Assembly (NCBI GenBank): GCA_965268675.1 | Contig: OZ254179.1 | Span: 124,001-188,000, forward strand | Source: AAA044-D11 sp009705075 | GTDB taxonomy: Bacteria; Actinomycetota; Actinomycetes; Nanopelagicales; Nanopelagicaceae | Reading direction: 5' to 3' | DNA length: 64,000 nucleotides | Shown: positions 5,718-14,781 of the stretch, in pieces | Numbering within the stretch: position 1 is the stretch's first letter | Layout of the letters: each line of letters opens with the position of its first letter | Position numbers and translations under genes: made by a program | Notes under the pieces: model-generated | The model's input: the letters and a program-made list of their open reading frames with translations, nothing else | Database searches by the model: none | Told to the model about the DNA's origin: nothing

Positions 5718-8090
5718 TTAAACTCTCTTGAATAGGGTGAGCTTTCCACCACTTGCTACAAGCGCATATCTAATTTTATTAATCGTAATCCATGTTGCAG
5801 ACTTAGAGTCAGTAATCTTGGTATCAGTAATTAATGATATTTTTTGATCAGCCTTATTCAGAGCACAAAGTCTTTCTTGGCAGCCAAAGAGTATTCCCGC
5901 GCTATCAACTGCTATCGGTGAACTAGGAGCGCCAAAATTTTCAGACTTTGAAACACTTGGGGTAGTAGAAGTTCCTAATTGATTCCACTGAATTTGGTCC
6001 GGCTTTGGTAACGAAATCCCGGAAGCACCAAGCCAACTCGCATCCAGTGCTTTGCTGCTTGAGTTAAGTGCTACGTCATATCCAGCAACGACGGTGTTTC
6101 CAACATTTGCTTGCGAATTCTCATATTTCCAATCTTCTGGAAATGCACTATCTCGAGTGGCCACTCTAATTTCACCGCGTAGTGGGCTCTTATCAGTATT
6201 ACTTACAGAAAGAATAGAGTCATAGAGAAGAGTTATTCTGTTTCCTTGAACTGATGAGTGCAGATGAAATGCAACATCTCCTGTAGTTCTACCATTTGTG
6301 GTGTCATCGCCATCCACAATTTCATAACGCCAAGCGCGGCCGTCTCGGACTGCGCCAAGCAATATTCCCTGACTCTCATCACGGTAAAAAACTTGTTCTC
6401 CTGCAGGCGAAATAGCGCAGGCATTTGAAGCGCTTACATCGCTAGCGGTTCGAACCCGATCTGCTTCTTTGTAATTTTGAATTACTGGACCATTTCCATC
6501 AATTACTTCAAAGCTCCACTTTTTGCCATTAAATGATGCCCTGCGCAAATCTTTATCTGTTAAATCAGCATAATAGAGATTTAGATAGGAAACTTTACCA
6601 ACCTTGTTTGTGCAGATTGAGACGTTTCCTGCAACGCTATTTTTGGTTCTGCCACCTTGCGTAGAATCGCCATCAACAATTTGAATCGCCCATTTCTTGC
6701 CGTTCCAGGTAGCAAGTTTTAAAAGCCCACGCTTTGAATCTGAATATGCAATAACAGTCTTCCCGGCATATGTGGCGGTAGCAAGATACTTTCCATCTGC
6801 GTTCGAATCGATAATAGATCGCTTCCAGGTGGGCTGCGGTACAACAAAATCTGTAGATACTTCGCTCGAAGCACCAATTGCATTCTTAGCAGCAACCGAA
6901 AATGAATAGGTCATGCCATTTTCTAACCCCGCTATTAAAGCAGGGCTCGATGAAACTACCTTTACGCTTCCAGTTTGATTGTTTGTTACAACATATGAAG
7001 AAATTTGAGATGTTCTCTGATTTACAGGGGGATCAAAGGTAACAATTGCAGAGCGATTTCCAACTAGTGCTTTTACATTTCTCGGTACTCCAGGAACGCC
7101 TGATGGTATGCCTGTTGGTGGTTTTGTTAGCAAGTCTTCGATCATTGCGATCAAGAGTGGACCTGGACTGTGAAAAACTTCAGCCATTTTTAAATTTGGC
7201 GACATGAGGGCATCTAATGGGCTGTTTTCATATGTTGCCTCATCAATATGACTTATAGATGAACCATTCTCATAGGGGTTCGGTGTGTAGAGGGGCGGCT
7301 TAATTCCATTATTAGCTTTTATTGCATTCGCTCCTGACCAAACAAGTGGCTGAGCTAGCGCGTTACCAAGTGCCAATGAAGGTGAATCTAAATCCATTAG
7401 TCTGCGGCCATCTGGTAATTGTGCGTAAGCATCAAATGGAGTTGGTTGTTGAATGCTTCCATATCCAAATAAGTCGTCGTAATCCGCATTCGATAAGAAC
7501 CCAAGGCCATGTGCCATCTCGTGCAGAATCATGGTCTCTAAATCATATTTAGTACTTGGGCAATTTCCATCTGTTCCTAAGTACAACATCGGGCCATTTG
7601 TAGAATTAATTCTTATGGTTACCTCAGGAATCGTCGGCTCAATATCTTCGCCAGAAATTGCATCTGCTAAAGCTGAGGCATACCAAAGATCTTTATCTGG
7701 AATATTTCTAAAGTTTGTATGGAATTTTCCCGGAGATGCTGAGGCAAGGGTGGTGCTCGTTGCTTGGCGCTCCCAAATAACTTGAACTTTAACTTCAACT
7801 TTCGAGGTGAAATTAATTGACCAGATATCAACCGCCGCTTGGATTGCCTCGTGATATGCCTGCGGAGTATTCGTGAAATCAACGACGAAGGTACTTTTTG
7901 CCGCTTCTTTATCAACAGAAAAAGTCTTTGGTTTTTCTCTTGCAGTTACAGCTGGGCCACTTGATCGGTCGGCGTAGTAGTAGACCCAAGGAGCATCAAT
8001 CGATCTAACTTCAGAATTAATTGCGTTTGCAGGCGAAGTTATAAGGCCACCAAAGAGCGCCGCTATTAGAAGGAAATATCTGGCACGCAT
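5718..8090 (-). CDS. Secreted zinc-metallopeptidase-like protein with Fn3 and beta-propeller-like repeats
   Basis: A 790-residue exported protein. A signal peptide covers residues 1-23 (cleavage near SPANA). A zinc-binding HExxH lies at H190-E191-M-A-H194 and continues as G-L-G-F. The metzincin third ligand expected three residues after the Gly is a Ser (S200), so either a distal residue binds the zinc or the site is altered. A fibronectin type III domain follows at about 330-425. The C-terminal half has repeated units of the form N-G-K-K-W-x5-D-G-D/N (near 460, 525 and 590), resembling beta-propeller blades. An in-frame TTG lies six bases upstream; the ATG at 8090 is preferred because TAGCGT lies seven bases before it. 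Probable role: breakdown of extracellular protein or peptides. Confidence 0.75.
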   Translation of the reverse strand: MRARYFLLIAALFGGLITSPANAINSEVRSIDAPWVYYYADRSSGPAVTAREKPKTFSVDKEAAKSTFVVDFTNTPQAYHEAIQAAVDIWSINFTSKVEVKVQVIWERQATSTTLASASPGKFHTNFRNIPDKDLWYASALADAISGEDIEPTIPEVTIRINSTNGPMLYLGTDGNCPSTKYDLETMILHEMAHGLGFLSNADYDDLFGYGSIQQPTPFDAYAQLPDGRRLMDLDSPSLALGNALAQPLVWSGANAIKANNGIKPPLYTPNPYENGSSISHIDEATYENSPLDALMSPNLKMAEVFHSPGPLLIAMIEDLLTKPPTGIPSGVPGVPRNVKALVGNRSAIVTFDPPVNQRTSQISSYVVTNNQTGSVKVVSSSPALIAGLENGMTYSFSVAAKNAIGASSEVSTDFVVPQPTWKRSIIDSNADGKYLATATYAGKTVIAYSDSKRGLLKLATWNGKKWAIQIVDGDSTQGGRTKNSVAGNVSICTNKVGKVSYLNLYYADLTDKDLRRASFNGKKWSFEVIDGNGPVIQNYKEADRVRTASDVSASNACAISPAGEQVFYRDESQGILLGAVRDGRAWRYEIVDGDDTTNGRTTGDVAFHLHSSVQGNRITLLYDSILSVSNTDKSPLRGEIRVATRDSAFPEDWKYENSQANVGNTVVAGYDVALNSSSKALDASWLGASGISLPKPDQIQWNQLGTSTTPSVSKSENFGAPSSPIAVDSAGILFGCQERLCALNKADQKISLITDTKITDSKSATWITINKIRYALVASGGKLTLFKRV

Positions 8091-8103
8091 GGGCAAAACG
8101 CTA
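8091..8103 (-). promoter_or_regulatory. Putative near-leaderless promoter of the metallopeptidase-like gene
   Basis: On the minus strand TAGCGT (8098-8103) is followed by seven bases and the ATG at 8090. No Shine-Dalgarno is present. Confidence 0.35.
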
Positions 8104-8180
8104 GCAGGGTGGACCTATTGATACCACCCACGCCCGAGTTCTGCGCTTAGAAAAGGCTGATAAAAACCTACTTGGAGAAT

Positions 8181-8192
8181 TAGAATTATTTA
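8181..8192 (+). promoter_or_regulatory. Putative leaderless promoter of the glutaredoxin-like gene
   Basis: TAGAAT at 8181-8186, six bases, then ATG at 8193. A purine-rich GGAGA at 8174-8178 is too far upstream to be a usual ribosome site. Confidence 0.5.
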
Positions 8193-8435
8193 ATGACCAA
8201 AGTAAGCATCTATTCAAGAAGCAATTGCCATTTATGCGATGTAGCCCTTGAAACTCTGGAGAGTTTTCACACAGAGTTTACCTTTGTCATTGAAAAGATA
8301 TTGATAGATGGAAATTTAGAACTTGAAAGTAAGTATGGTGAGAGCGTTCCCGTAATTTTAATTAATGATGCGCCTCACGATTTTTTCCGAGTCAACCCCG
8401 ACCGGTTTAGAGCAGCGATGTCTAATCTAATTTAG
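8193..8435 (+). CDS. Glutaredoxin-like thiol-disulfide protein
   Basis: An 80-residue protein with the thioredoxin fold start (V-S-I-Y-S-R-x-x-C) and a redox-active C12-H-L-C15 pair, followed by a cis-Pro region (S-V-P-V-I-L-I). It fits the short glutaredoxin/DUF836 family common in actinobacteria; the physiological partner is unknown. Its 3' end overlaps the 3' end of the convergent XPB helicase by 14 bases. Expression probably comes from its own promoter just upstream. Confidence 0.8.
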   Translation: MTKVSIYSRSNCHLCDVALETLESFHTEFTFVIEKILIDGNLELESKYGESVPVILINDAPHDFFRVNPDRFRAAMSNLI

Positions 8436-10086
8436 GATCGGGTTTAGGGCTTAAGACATCGTCGGCATCAATAATTCCGTAGGCATAACCTTGTTCGGCA
8501 AGAAAACGTTGGCGATTTTGCGCGAAGTCTTGGTCGACAGTATCTCTTGCAACAATTGAATAAAACCTTGCAGTTCTGCCATCAGATTTTGGTCGCAATA
8601 TCCGGCCGAGTCTTTGGGCCTCTTCTTGCCGAGAGCCAAAGGTTCCAGATACCTGAATTGCGATTGTGGCATCTGGTAAATCAATTGAGAAGTTTGCAAC
8701 CTTAGAAACTACTAAACATTTAATCTCGCCGGTTCGGTATAGCGCAAATAGCCTTTCACGTTCCTTTATTGGAGTGTCACCTTTGATTAATGAAACACCA
8801 AGCTCGGCGCTCAGAGCATCAAGTTGATCTATGTATTGTCCAATGATTAGTACTTGCTCTTCGCTATGTTTTTTTGCAAGCGCAATAGCAACCTTTCGCT
8901 TTGTCGCAGTTGTTGAACAGAAGCGATATCTATCTTCTGGTTCAGCCGTCGCATAATTTAAGCGTTCGTCATCAGTTAAGTTAACGCGAACCTCGATGCA
9001 ATCTGCAGGTGCAATATAACCTTGAGATTCAATCTCTTTCCAGGGAACATCAAAACGTTTTGGCCCGATAAGTGAAAATACTTCACCCTCCATTCCATCT
9101 TCGCGGACCAGGGTTGCTGTTAACCCTAGGCGCCGACGCGATTGGATATCTGCGGTGAATCTAAAGATTGGTGCAGGAAGCAAGTGCACCTCATCGTAAA
9201 TAATTAAGCCCCAGTCGATCGCATCAAATAGGTCTAAATGGGCATAAACACCCTGTTTACGTGTGGTCATAACTTGGTAGGTAGCAATAGTTACTGGGCG
9301 AATCTCTTTCTTAGAACCAGAATATTCACCGATTTCATCTTCATGCAACGTGGTTCGTTTTAATAATTCATCACGCCATTGCCGGGCAGCAATTGTGTTG
9401 GTGACAAGAATTAAGGTTGTTGCTTTTGCGTGAGCCATTGCTGCGGCTCCAACAATTGTCTTACCGGCGCCACAAGGTAGAACTACAACTCCAGAACCGC
9501 CATGCCAGAATCCTTCGGCTGCCAACTCTTGATACTTGCGTATTTTCCAACCATCTTGCACGAGATCAATTTCATGGTGCTCGCCATCTACATATCCTGC
9601 GAAATCTTCTGCGGGCCAACCGAGCTTTAGTAGCGCTTGCTTTAGAAATCCACGTTGACCAGGATGAACAACAATTGTTTCGGCATCAAGTTGAAGTCCG
9701 AGCATCGGTGCAACTTTCTTGCCACGAGTTACTTCCTTAAGTACGGCTGGATCATGTGAGACTAAAACCAGGCCATGAACCGGATGTGCTTCAAGACGCA
9801 ATCTGCCATAACGAGACATCGTTTCGGCTACATCTACCAGCAGAGCATGTGGAACAGCGAATCTTGAATATTTAAGAAGAGTATCTACAACTTGCTCAGC
9901 ATCATGTCCAGCAGCTCTGGCATTCCAAAGTCCTAGCGGAGTAAGGCGATAAGTGTGAATATGCTCAGGGCTCTTCTCAAGTTCAGCAAATGAGGCGATA
10001 GCTCTTCGACATTCATCGCTAAGTGGATGATCAATATCTAGAAGTAGGGTCTTATCACTTTGAACAATTAGCGGGCCATCAGTCAC
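8422..10086 (-). CDS. XPB/ERCC3-type DNA repair helicase
   Basis: A 554-residue superfamily 2 helicase of the bacterial XPB family, a 3'-5' DNA helicase linked with nucleotide excision repair. An N-terminal damage-recognition-like region (1-150) precedes Walker A L-P-C-G-A-G-K-T (203-210), the Walker B box D-E-V-H (298-301), the R-E-D loop after the A-T-L motif (about 328-330) and motif VI Q-R-L-G-R-I-L-R (about 490). It begins with GTG at 10086, overlapping the stop region of the upstream M20 peptidase gene by eight bases. With the helicase-associated gene further upstream it forms one tight minus-strand run from 13326. Confidence 0.93.
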   Translation of the reverse strand: MTDGPLIVQSDKTLLLDIDHPLSDECRRAIASFAELEKSPEHIHTYRLTPLGLWNARAAGHDAEQVVDTLLKYSRFAVPHALLVDVAETMSRYGRLRLEAHPVHGLVLVSHDPAVLKEVTRGKKVAPMLGLQLDAETIVVHPGQRGFLKQALLKLGWPAEDFAGYVDGEHHEIDLVQDGWKIRKYQELAAEGFWHGGSGVVVLPCGAGKTIVGAAAMAHAKATTLILVTNTIAARQWRDELLKRTTLHEDEIGEYSGSKKEIRPVTIATYQVMTTRKQGVYAHLDLFDAIDWGLIIYDEVHLLPAPIFRFTADIQSRRRLGLTATLVREDGMEGEVFSLIGPKRFDVPWKEIESQGYIAPADCIEVRVNLTDDERLNYATAEPEDRYRFCSTTATKRKVAIALAKKHSEEQVLIIGQYIDQLDALSAELGVSLIKGDTPIKERERLFALYRTGEIKCLVVSKVANFSIDLPDATIAIQVSGTFGSRQEEAQRLGRILRPKSDGRTARFYSIVARDTVDQDFAQNRQRFLAEQGYAYGIIDADDVLSPKPDPKLD

Positions 10087-11155
10087 GAATTAATTCCTTA
10101 ATAAAAGCAGTTAGAAGTTTTACTCGCGACGGAATTGAAGAGAGCAATATTTGTTCATGCGGCGCATGAGCACCATCTCCGACAGCGCCTAAGCCATCTA
10201 ATACGCGTGCGCCAGTAGCAGCAGCAAAATTTCCATCACTCGCTCCACCAACTGAAGCTTGTCCAACTTGGGGAGCACCGATCTCGGCTGCCACCTTTTC
10301 CAGTATCTCGTAGAGCTCTGATGTTGCAGAAAGTTCAAGCGGGGGTCGATTAATGCCACCAGTAACTTCAATCCTTGCTTCTGGATGAGAAGCTTGTAAA
10401 TTCTTTATCGAACTATCTACTCGAATTAATTCGGCTGCAGAATAGGATCGGATATCAATATCTAGTGTTGCAAGAGCGGGAACGGTATTAGTTGTGGTTC
10501 CAGCGTGCATGACTGTCGGAACAACTGTTGTACCAAATTCTGAATTTGCGAGCTTGGCTACTTCAACAACAATTGCTGCAATTTCAGTTGTGGCATTAAT
10601 TCCTTTTTCTGGTTCAAGTCCAGCATGAGATGCTCGACCATGAAGCGCAATCTGGTACATCGCCGTGCCCTTGCGGCCTGTCTTAACCTTGCCATTTAAT
10701 GAGGCCTCTAAAACTAAGACTGCGCTCGCACTTTTAGAAACACGTTCTATAAGTTCTCTCGATGTCTGACTACCTAGCTCTTCATCAGTAGTGGCGATAA
10801 TTGCAACTTTATTCTGAGCTCCTGAAATTTCCTTAACTGCATAAACCGCCTGCAGAAATCCCGCCTTCATGTCGAAAATTCCTGGCCCCTTTGCGACATC
10901 TCCGGAGACGCTCCAAGTTGGAAGGAAAGAACCCTTAGGCCAGACGGTATCTAAATGAGCCAGTAGAACTACTTCGGGATTCTTGCTGCCCCACCAAAAA
11001 ACAGGGCGCCCCTTCTCTTCAATGATTTCTGCTTGTGAATCTAAATTCTCATTGGCAATTTGAACTGCAAGTTCGATAACGCCACGACAGGCTGCAAGGT
11101 CTTCACTTGGAGATTCAAACTCAACAAGTTTCTGCAGGTCATCAATAATCGCCAT
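10079..11155 (-). CDS. M20-family metallopeptidase (carboxypeptidase G2-like)
   Basis: A 358-residue cytoplasmic M20 peptidase with a two-zinc site. Expected landmarks are present: L-A-H-L-D-T-V-W (about 85-92; His and the catalytic Asp), G-P-G-I-F-D-M-K-A-G (about 112-121; bridging Asp), T-T-D-E-E-L-G-S (about 147-154; catalytic Glu pair), a dimerisation domain (about 185-290) and a late S-V-G-G-A-S-D-G-N motif. There is no signal peptide. Probable job: removing C-terminal Glu or other residues from small peptides or folate-like compounds; the exact substrate cannot be told. It sits between two helicase-related genes, 14 bases after the first and overlapping the second. Confidence 0.85.
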   Translation of the reverse strand: MAIIDDLQKLVEFESPSEDLAACRGVIELAVQIANENLDSQAEIIEEKGRPVFWWGSKNPEVVLLAHLDTVWPKGSFLPTWSVSGDVAKGPGIFDMKAGFLQAVYAVKEISGAQNKVAIIATTDEELGSQTSRELIERVSKSASAVLVLEASLNGKVKTGRKGTAMYQIALHGRASHAGLEPEKGINATTEIAAIVVEVAKLANSEFGTTVVPTVMHAGTTTNTVPALATLDIDIRSYSAAELIRVDSSIKNLQASHPEARIEVTGGINRPPLELSATSELYEILEKVAAEIGAPQVGQASVGGASDGNFAAATGARVLDGLGAVGDGAHAPHEQILLSSIPSRVKLLTAFIKELIRD

Positions 11156-11169
11156 AGGTCAATTCTGCC

Positions 11170-13326
11170 TTACTTTGCCGGGCTGACGCCGGTGATTCTA
11201 GGAATCCTAAAGCTTTGCATCTCACCCGTGGCGTGATCTCTGGCGATTAACGTGCCTAGTGAAATAGAAATTGGATCAATTAGTCGATTTGAAACCCCAC
11301 CATTTGTATCGGCGTATCCAATAGTAAGGCTTGCTTGCTCTTCAATATATTGGTGTAGTAAATCCAAAGTTTCATTTGCTGTTGTGCGAGGAACCTCGCG
11401 TGGCTTATGTGAACTTGCTTTTTCGCCAGTGCGAAGCGTACGCACTGCAGCCTTAACAACTATTTCACTAGGTGCACTTGTTTCACTGATAACCCTTGGT
11501 GGCCGCGGCCGTGATTTAGCTCGGCGAATTGCCGGAGCTGATATCAAAATTCCATTCGCATTCTCAGCAGCCGGCAAGTATCCAGCTTCTCGAAGAGTTG
11601 CAATTACATCTCCCGCTTCAAAATCACAAACTAAAACTTGTGGCGCCAGTTTTCTAAAGCGCATGGCTTCTAATTTCTTTTCGTGCAAAATTTGAGTAAC
11701 AAGTCCCTCATCTTCGCAACGAAGATAGGACTGTGCCGTTCCAACACGAAGTCGACCATGTCGTTTCGCAACATCATTAATTAAATATTCAAGTGGTTGC
11801 GGCACGGGAGTCTTTGACGTCTTTTTTAAGAAATCTCTTATCTGTTCGCCTGTTTGCCCATGATCTAGCCCTCGGCGAATAGAACTTTCGCTAAAGCGGT
11901 AAACCGAAGCTCCACCACGACTTTCAATATCAGCAATCGTTCCAATCATGTTCGCAAGTTCAACAGTTAGTGGGCCAGGTGCGATTGCGCTGTTATCGGC
12001 TTGAATCAAAATGTGATCTACAGGTTTTGGAAGTGCGCTTTCAACGCCAATGTTTTCAGAACCAGATAGAAAAGCTTTGCCAAATTCCGAGAGCGCACCT
12101 TGCCCAGTGAGGCCGAGCCATTCTGCCTCTCTAAGAGTCCACTCAATGTATTCAGCGTTGAAACGTTGAGGCATCTGCCAGGCAACAATCTCCTGCAGCG
12201 TTTTAATATCTGGATCTAACTCTAAATTTTGCGTGAGAATATTAAGGGTAACTTTTCGCATCGAAGCTATTCCTGCTCGATCTAACTCTGGTCCAAGGGG
12301 CGCAATATTCTTCTCGCCTATTTTTCCAACAAGTCCACTTACACGAGATGTCTCCAACCACAAGCCGACAAGTGAACTCCATCGCTCTTCTAGAGAGCGT
12401 GACATCCAAATGTCGAAAGAATTGGTGGGAAGAATTTGGTCATCGGTATCTATAACAATTAGACCGCCCAGATAGAGGACTTCAGCAACGAATGCCACAC
12501 AATTCTCATCGACTCCCAGATGATCTGCACTTCGTTTTAAATCTCTTATTCCTAGCCCACCGGAACGGAGTGCAACTGGTGGTTCATCCGACCAGTTATG
12601 CGCTAGCTCCTCGCACCACCTCAAGAAATTTGAAATATTTGCAATTGCAGCGCGGTCGACATCGCTCTGCTTTCGCTTCGTACCAATAAATTTCTTCGCA
12701 CTAGGCAGATAATCCTTAAATACTTTGCCACCGCGAAGGTGCATTCCAACTTCTCGCGGCAATACAACAGTCTTCGAGTCCATGACCATTAGATAATTGT
12801 TTTCAATCAACCAACCAATAGCTTTACCGGGAGACTTTATATTTCCAACTTGACCACGTGGCGGGCCCCAGGTCAATCGCTCTAATACGGCAGCCGAATC
12901 AGCAGGAATATCTTTTAACGCTTTGAAGTCAATCTTCTTAACGGATTGTGGTCCAAGTCCTGCTGGCTCATCGCCAATCAGATGTCGAAGGTTTCCTGGC
13001 AATCTAAATTTTGTACCATCCTTGTAAACAAGCGCAGCAGCCCAGAGTCTTGCTAATTCATCACCGGCTTCCGATGTTGATACAGAGAGCAATTCAGATT
13101 TTGAGAAAGGTTCATTGAGAATACATGCCGAAGTAAGAACTTCTAATTGAAATTTATTTAGTGACTCTAGGGCTCGCATCAAACTTGGAGTTGAATTAGC
13201 GCGGGCCGAAAGTGCGGATAAATCTGTTGGAACTGGAGATAATAAATCTGGGCGCACTTGAAAGAGCTCCGCAATGGCACTATCGCTGCGGGCACGCAAT
13301 TCATCAGCAAAAGAGTTAACAGACAT
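11170..13326 (-). CDS. Helicase-associated protein with XPB/Ssl2-like domain and C-terminal WYL-like region
   Basis: A 718-residue cytoplasmic protein of the actinobacterial 'helicase-associated domain' family. Alpha-helical, winged-helix-like segments fill residues 1-420. The central part (about 430-600, including I-L-I-Q-A-D and L-E-Y-L-I-N-D-V-A) resembles the XPB/Ssl2-like C-terminal domain. The last 65 residues (L-T-I-G-Y, then R-L-I-D-P-I-S-I) resemble a WYL sensor domain. No Walker motifs are present, so it is not itself an ATPase. Being first in the operon with the XPB helicase suggests a partner or regulator in DNA repair. Basic segments near 595-650 may contact nucleic acid. Confidence 0.8.
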   Translation of the reverse strand: MSVNSFADELRARSDSAIAELFQVRPDLLSPVPTDLSALSARANSTPSLMRALESLNKFQLEVLTSACILNEPFSKSELLSVSTSEAGDELARLWAAALVYKDGTKFRLPGNLRHLIGDEPAGLGPQSVKKIDFKALKDIPADSAAVLERLTWGPPRGQVGNIKSPGKAIGWLIENNYLMVMDSKTVVLPREVGMHLRGGKVFKDYLPSAKKFIGTKRKQSDVDRAAIANISNFLRWCEELAHNWSDEPPVALRSGGLGIRDLKRSADHLGVDENCVAFVAEVLYLGGLIVIDTDDQILPTNSFDIWMSRSLEERWSSLVGLWLETSRVSGLVGKIGEKNIAPLGPELDRAGIASMRKVTLNILTQNLELDPDIKTLQEIVAWQMPQRFNAEYIEWTLREAEWLGLTGQGALSEFGKAFLSGSENIGVESALPKPVDHILIQADNSAIAPGPLTVELANMIGTIADIESRGGASVYRFSESSIRRGLDHGQTGEQIRDFLKKTSKTPVPQPLEYLINDVAKRHGRLRVGTAQSYLRCEDEGLVTQILHEKKLEAMRFRKLAPQVLVCDFEAGDVIATLREAGYLPAAENANGILISAPAIRRAKSRPRPPRVISETSAPSEIVVKAAVRTLRTGEKASSHKPREVPRTTANETLDLLHQYIEEQASLTIGYADTNGGVSNRLIDPISISLGTLIARDHATGEMQSFRIPRITGVSPAK

Positions 13327-13355
13327 AACTGCCCTACTTTACCGAGTTTTAGAAG

Positions 13356-14126
13356 CTACCTCGACCGCAATCTTCTTGGTGATAAATATGTAAGCAAAGC
13401 CGCAATTCTTGCCAGCGTTGGACCAAATGCCGCCTTGAGTGCGCGACCACGCCTGAAGTCATGGATTGGCCAGTTATCTCGAATGGCGCGAATTTGAAGC
13501 AAGGTATCGGGATTGATCGCTGCTGGATTTCCAACTGCGGTAAGAAGTGGAAAATCATTGTGGCTATCTGAATACGCATATGAATTCTTTAAATCTATTC
13601 CTTCTTTATCAGCTAATTCTCTGACGGCTATTGCTTTCTGATTTCCATGCAATAACAGGCCATTCATCTTTCCGGTGTAAGTGCCATCGATTACTTCAGC
13701 TTTGCTTCCAAGCGCACCGGTAAAACCCAGACGCTTAGCGATTAAAACTGCCATATCTTGGGGAGCGGCCGTAACAAGCCAAACCTCCTCACCATTTGTA
13801 AGATGCTGATTTGCGATATCAATTGCTCCTTGCCAAAGTGCAGGTGAGACGTACTCATCATAAATTTCAGATCCGATTGCCTCAATCTCTTTAACATTAT
13901 GACCACCAATAAAATCGGTTGCGGCATTTTGAAACTTTTCAATCTCTTCGGCTTTTTCAGTTCCCGTTAAGCGATATTTAAGGTTGGCTAGCACGAAGGC
14001 CGAAATATCGCGCTTACTGAAGAATCCTCGTTGGTACATTCCGCGACCAAGAAAGAAGATAGTTGAACCACGAATGATTGTGTTATCGACGTCGAAGAAG
14101 GCAACTCGCTTTCCAGGATTCGTCAT
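13356..14126 (-). CDS. HAD-IB family phosphatase
   Basis: A 256-residue haloacid dehalogenase-like hydrolase of subfamily IB (SerB/CicA type). Motif I is F-F-D12-V-D14-N-T, with the nucleophile D12; motif II is V-T-A-A-P (about 118-122); motif III/IV is A-Y-S-D-S-H-N-D-F-P-L (about 201-211). A helical cap lies between. Members act on phosphoserine-like or phospholipid substrates; which applies here is unknown. The C terminus has a hydrophobic, basic tail that may touch the membrane. It is divergent from the histidine phosphatase gene, and both starts look leaderless. Confidence 0.85.
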   Translation of the reverse strand: MTNPGKRVAFFDVDNTIIRGSTIFFLGRGMYQRGFFSKRDISAFVLANLKYRLTGTEKAEEIEKFQNAATDFIGGHNVKEIEAIGSEIYDEYVSPALWQGAIDIANQHLTNGEEVWLVTAAPQDMAVLIAKRLGFTGALGSKAEVIDGTYTGKMNGLLLHGNQKAIAVRELADKEGIDLKNSYAYSDSHNDFPLLTAVGNPAAINPDTLLQIRAIRDNWPIHDFRRGRALKAAFGPTLARIAALLTYLSPRRLRSR

Positions 14127-14138
14127 AACCCAACCTTA
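14127..14138 (-). promoter_or_regulatory. Putative leaderless promoter of the HAD phosphatase
   Basis: Minus-strand TAAGGT (14133-14138) followed by six bases and the ATG at 14126. Confidence 0.45.
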
Positions 14139-14148
14139 GCGTTCAAGT

Positions 14149-14160
14149 TATGCTTGCCCC
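14149..14160 (+). promoter_or_regulatory. Putative leaderless promoter of the histidine phosphatase
   Basis: TATGCT at 14149-14154, six bases, then ATG at 14161. Only 34 bases separate the two divergent starts, so both promoters are packed face to face. Confidence 0.5.
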
Positions 14161-14781
14161 ATGACACGAGCAGTACACGTTCTAAGACACGGTGAAGTAG
14201 AGAATCCCGAGAAGATTCTTTACGGCCGTCAACCAGGATGGCGACTTTCAGCCCGCGGTCAAGAAATGGCACAAGTTGTTGCAGATTGGTCGAAGACCTT
14301 AGATCTAGGTGCAATCCATGCTTCACCACTTCAACGTGCACAGGAAACAGCTGCCCCAATTGCCGCACAACATAATTTAAAAATAAAGACAGATGAAAAT
14401 TTGATAGAGGCAGCAAATATCTTCGAAGGAAAGAAATTTGAATTAGGTAGCGGAGTACTTCGCCACCCTTCTTCTTGGTGGCATCTACGTAATCCTGCAA
14501 AGCCTTCATGGGGCGAGCCGTACACCGAACAAATCGAGCGAATGCTTGCCGCCGTATTCGCCGCTCGTGATGCTGCAAATGGCAAAGATGCTCTTGTGGT
14601 TTCACATCAATTGCCTATCTGGATTTTGCGTTCGGCAGTTGAAGGTCGCCGATTACTTCATGATCCAAGGAAACGAATTTGTACCCTTGCATCTGTTACT
14701 ACCTTGCATCTAGATGACGAAGGAATGATTGGCGGAGTTACATATTCCGAACCCGCTAAACATTTATTACCAAATAAATGA
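14161..14781 (+). CDS. Histidine phosphatase (phosphoglycerate-mutase-like)
   Basis: A 206-residue protein of the histidine phosphatase superfamily. The phospho-accepting motif is L-R9-H10-G11-E; the second arginine lies in A-S-P-L-Q-R-A-Q-E-T (about 57-66) and the second catalytic histidine in V-V-S-H-Q-L-P (about 144-150). It is cytoplasmic with an unknown small-molecule substrate. It overlaps the tlpA-type gene by four bases (ATGA) and so leads the cytochrome c maturation operon, an arrangement also familiar from other actinobacteria. Confidence 0.87.
   Translation: MTRAVHVLRHGEVENPEKILYGRQPGWRLSARGQEMAQVVADWSKTLDLGAIHASPLQRAQETAAPIAAQHNLKIKTDENLIEAANIFEGKKFELGSGVLRHPSSWWHLRNPAKPSWGEPYTEQIERMLAAVFAARDAANGKDALVVSHQLPIWILRSAVEGRRLLHDPRKRICTLASVTTLHLDDEGMIGGVTYSEPAKHLLPNK

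Noticed and set aside
11170..13326. Possible active helicase
   Set aside because: No Walker A or DEAD/H motif is present; only helicase-associated and WYL-like regions are seen.
14123..14605. 160-codon minus-strand open frame opposite the histidine phosphatase
   Set aside because: Mirror frame of a clear enzyme gene, with no recognisable motif.
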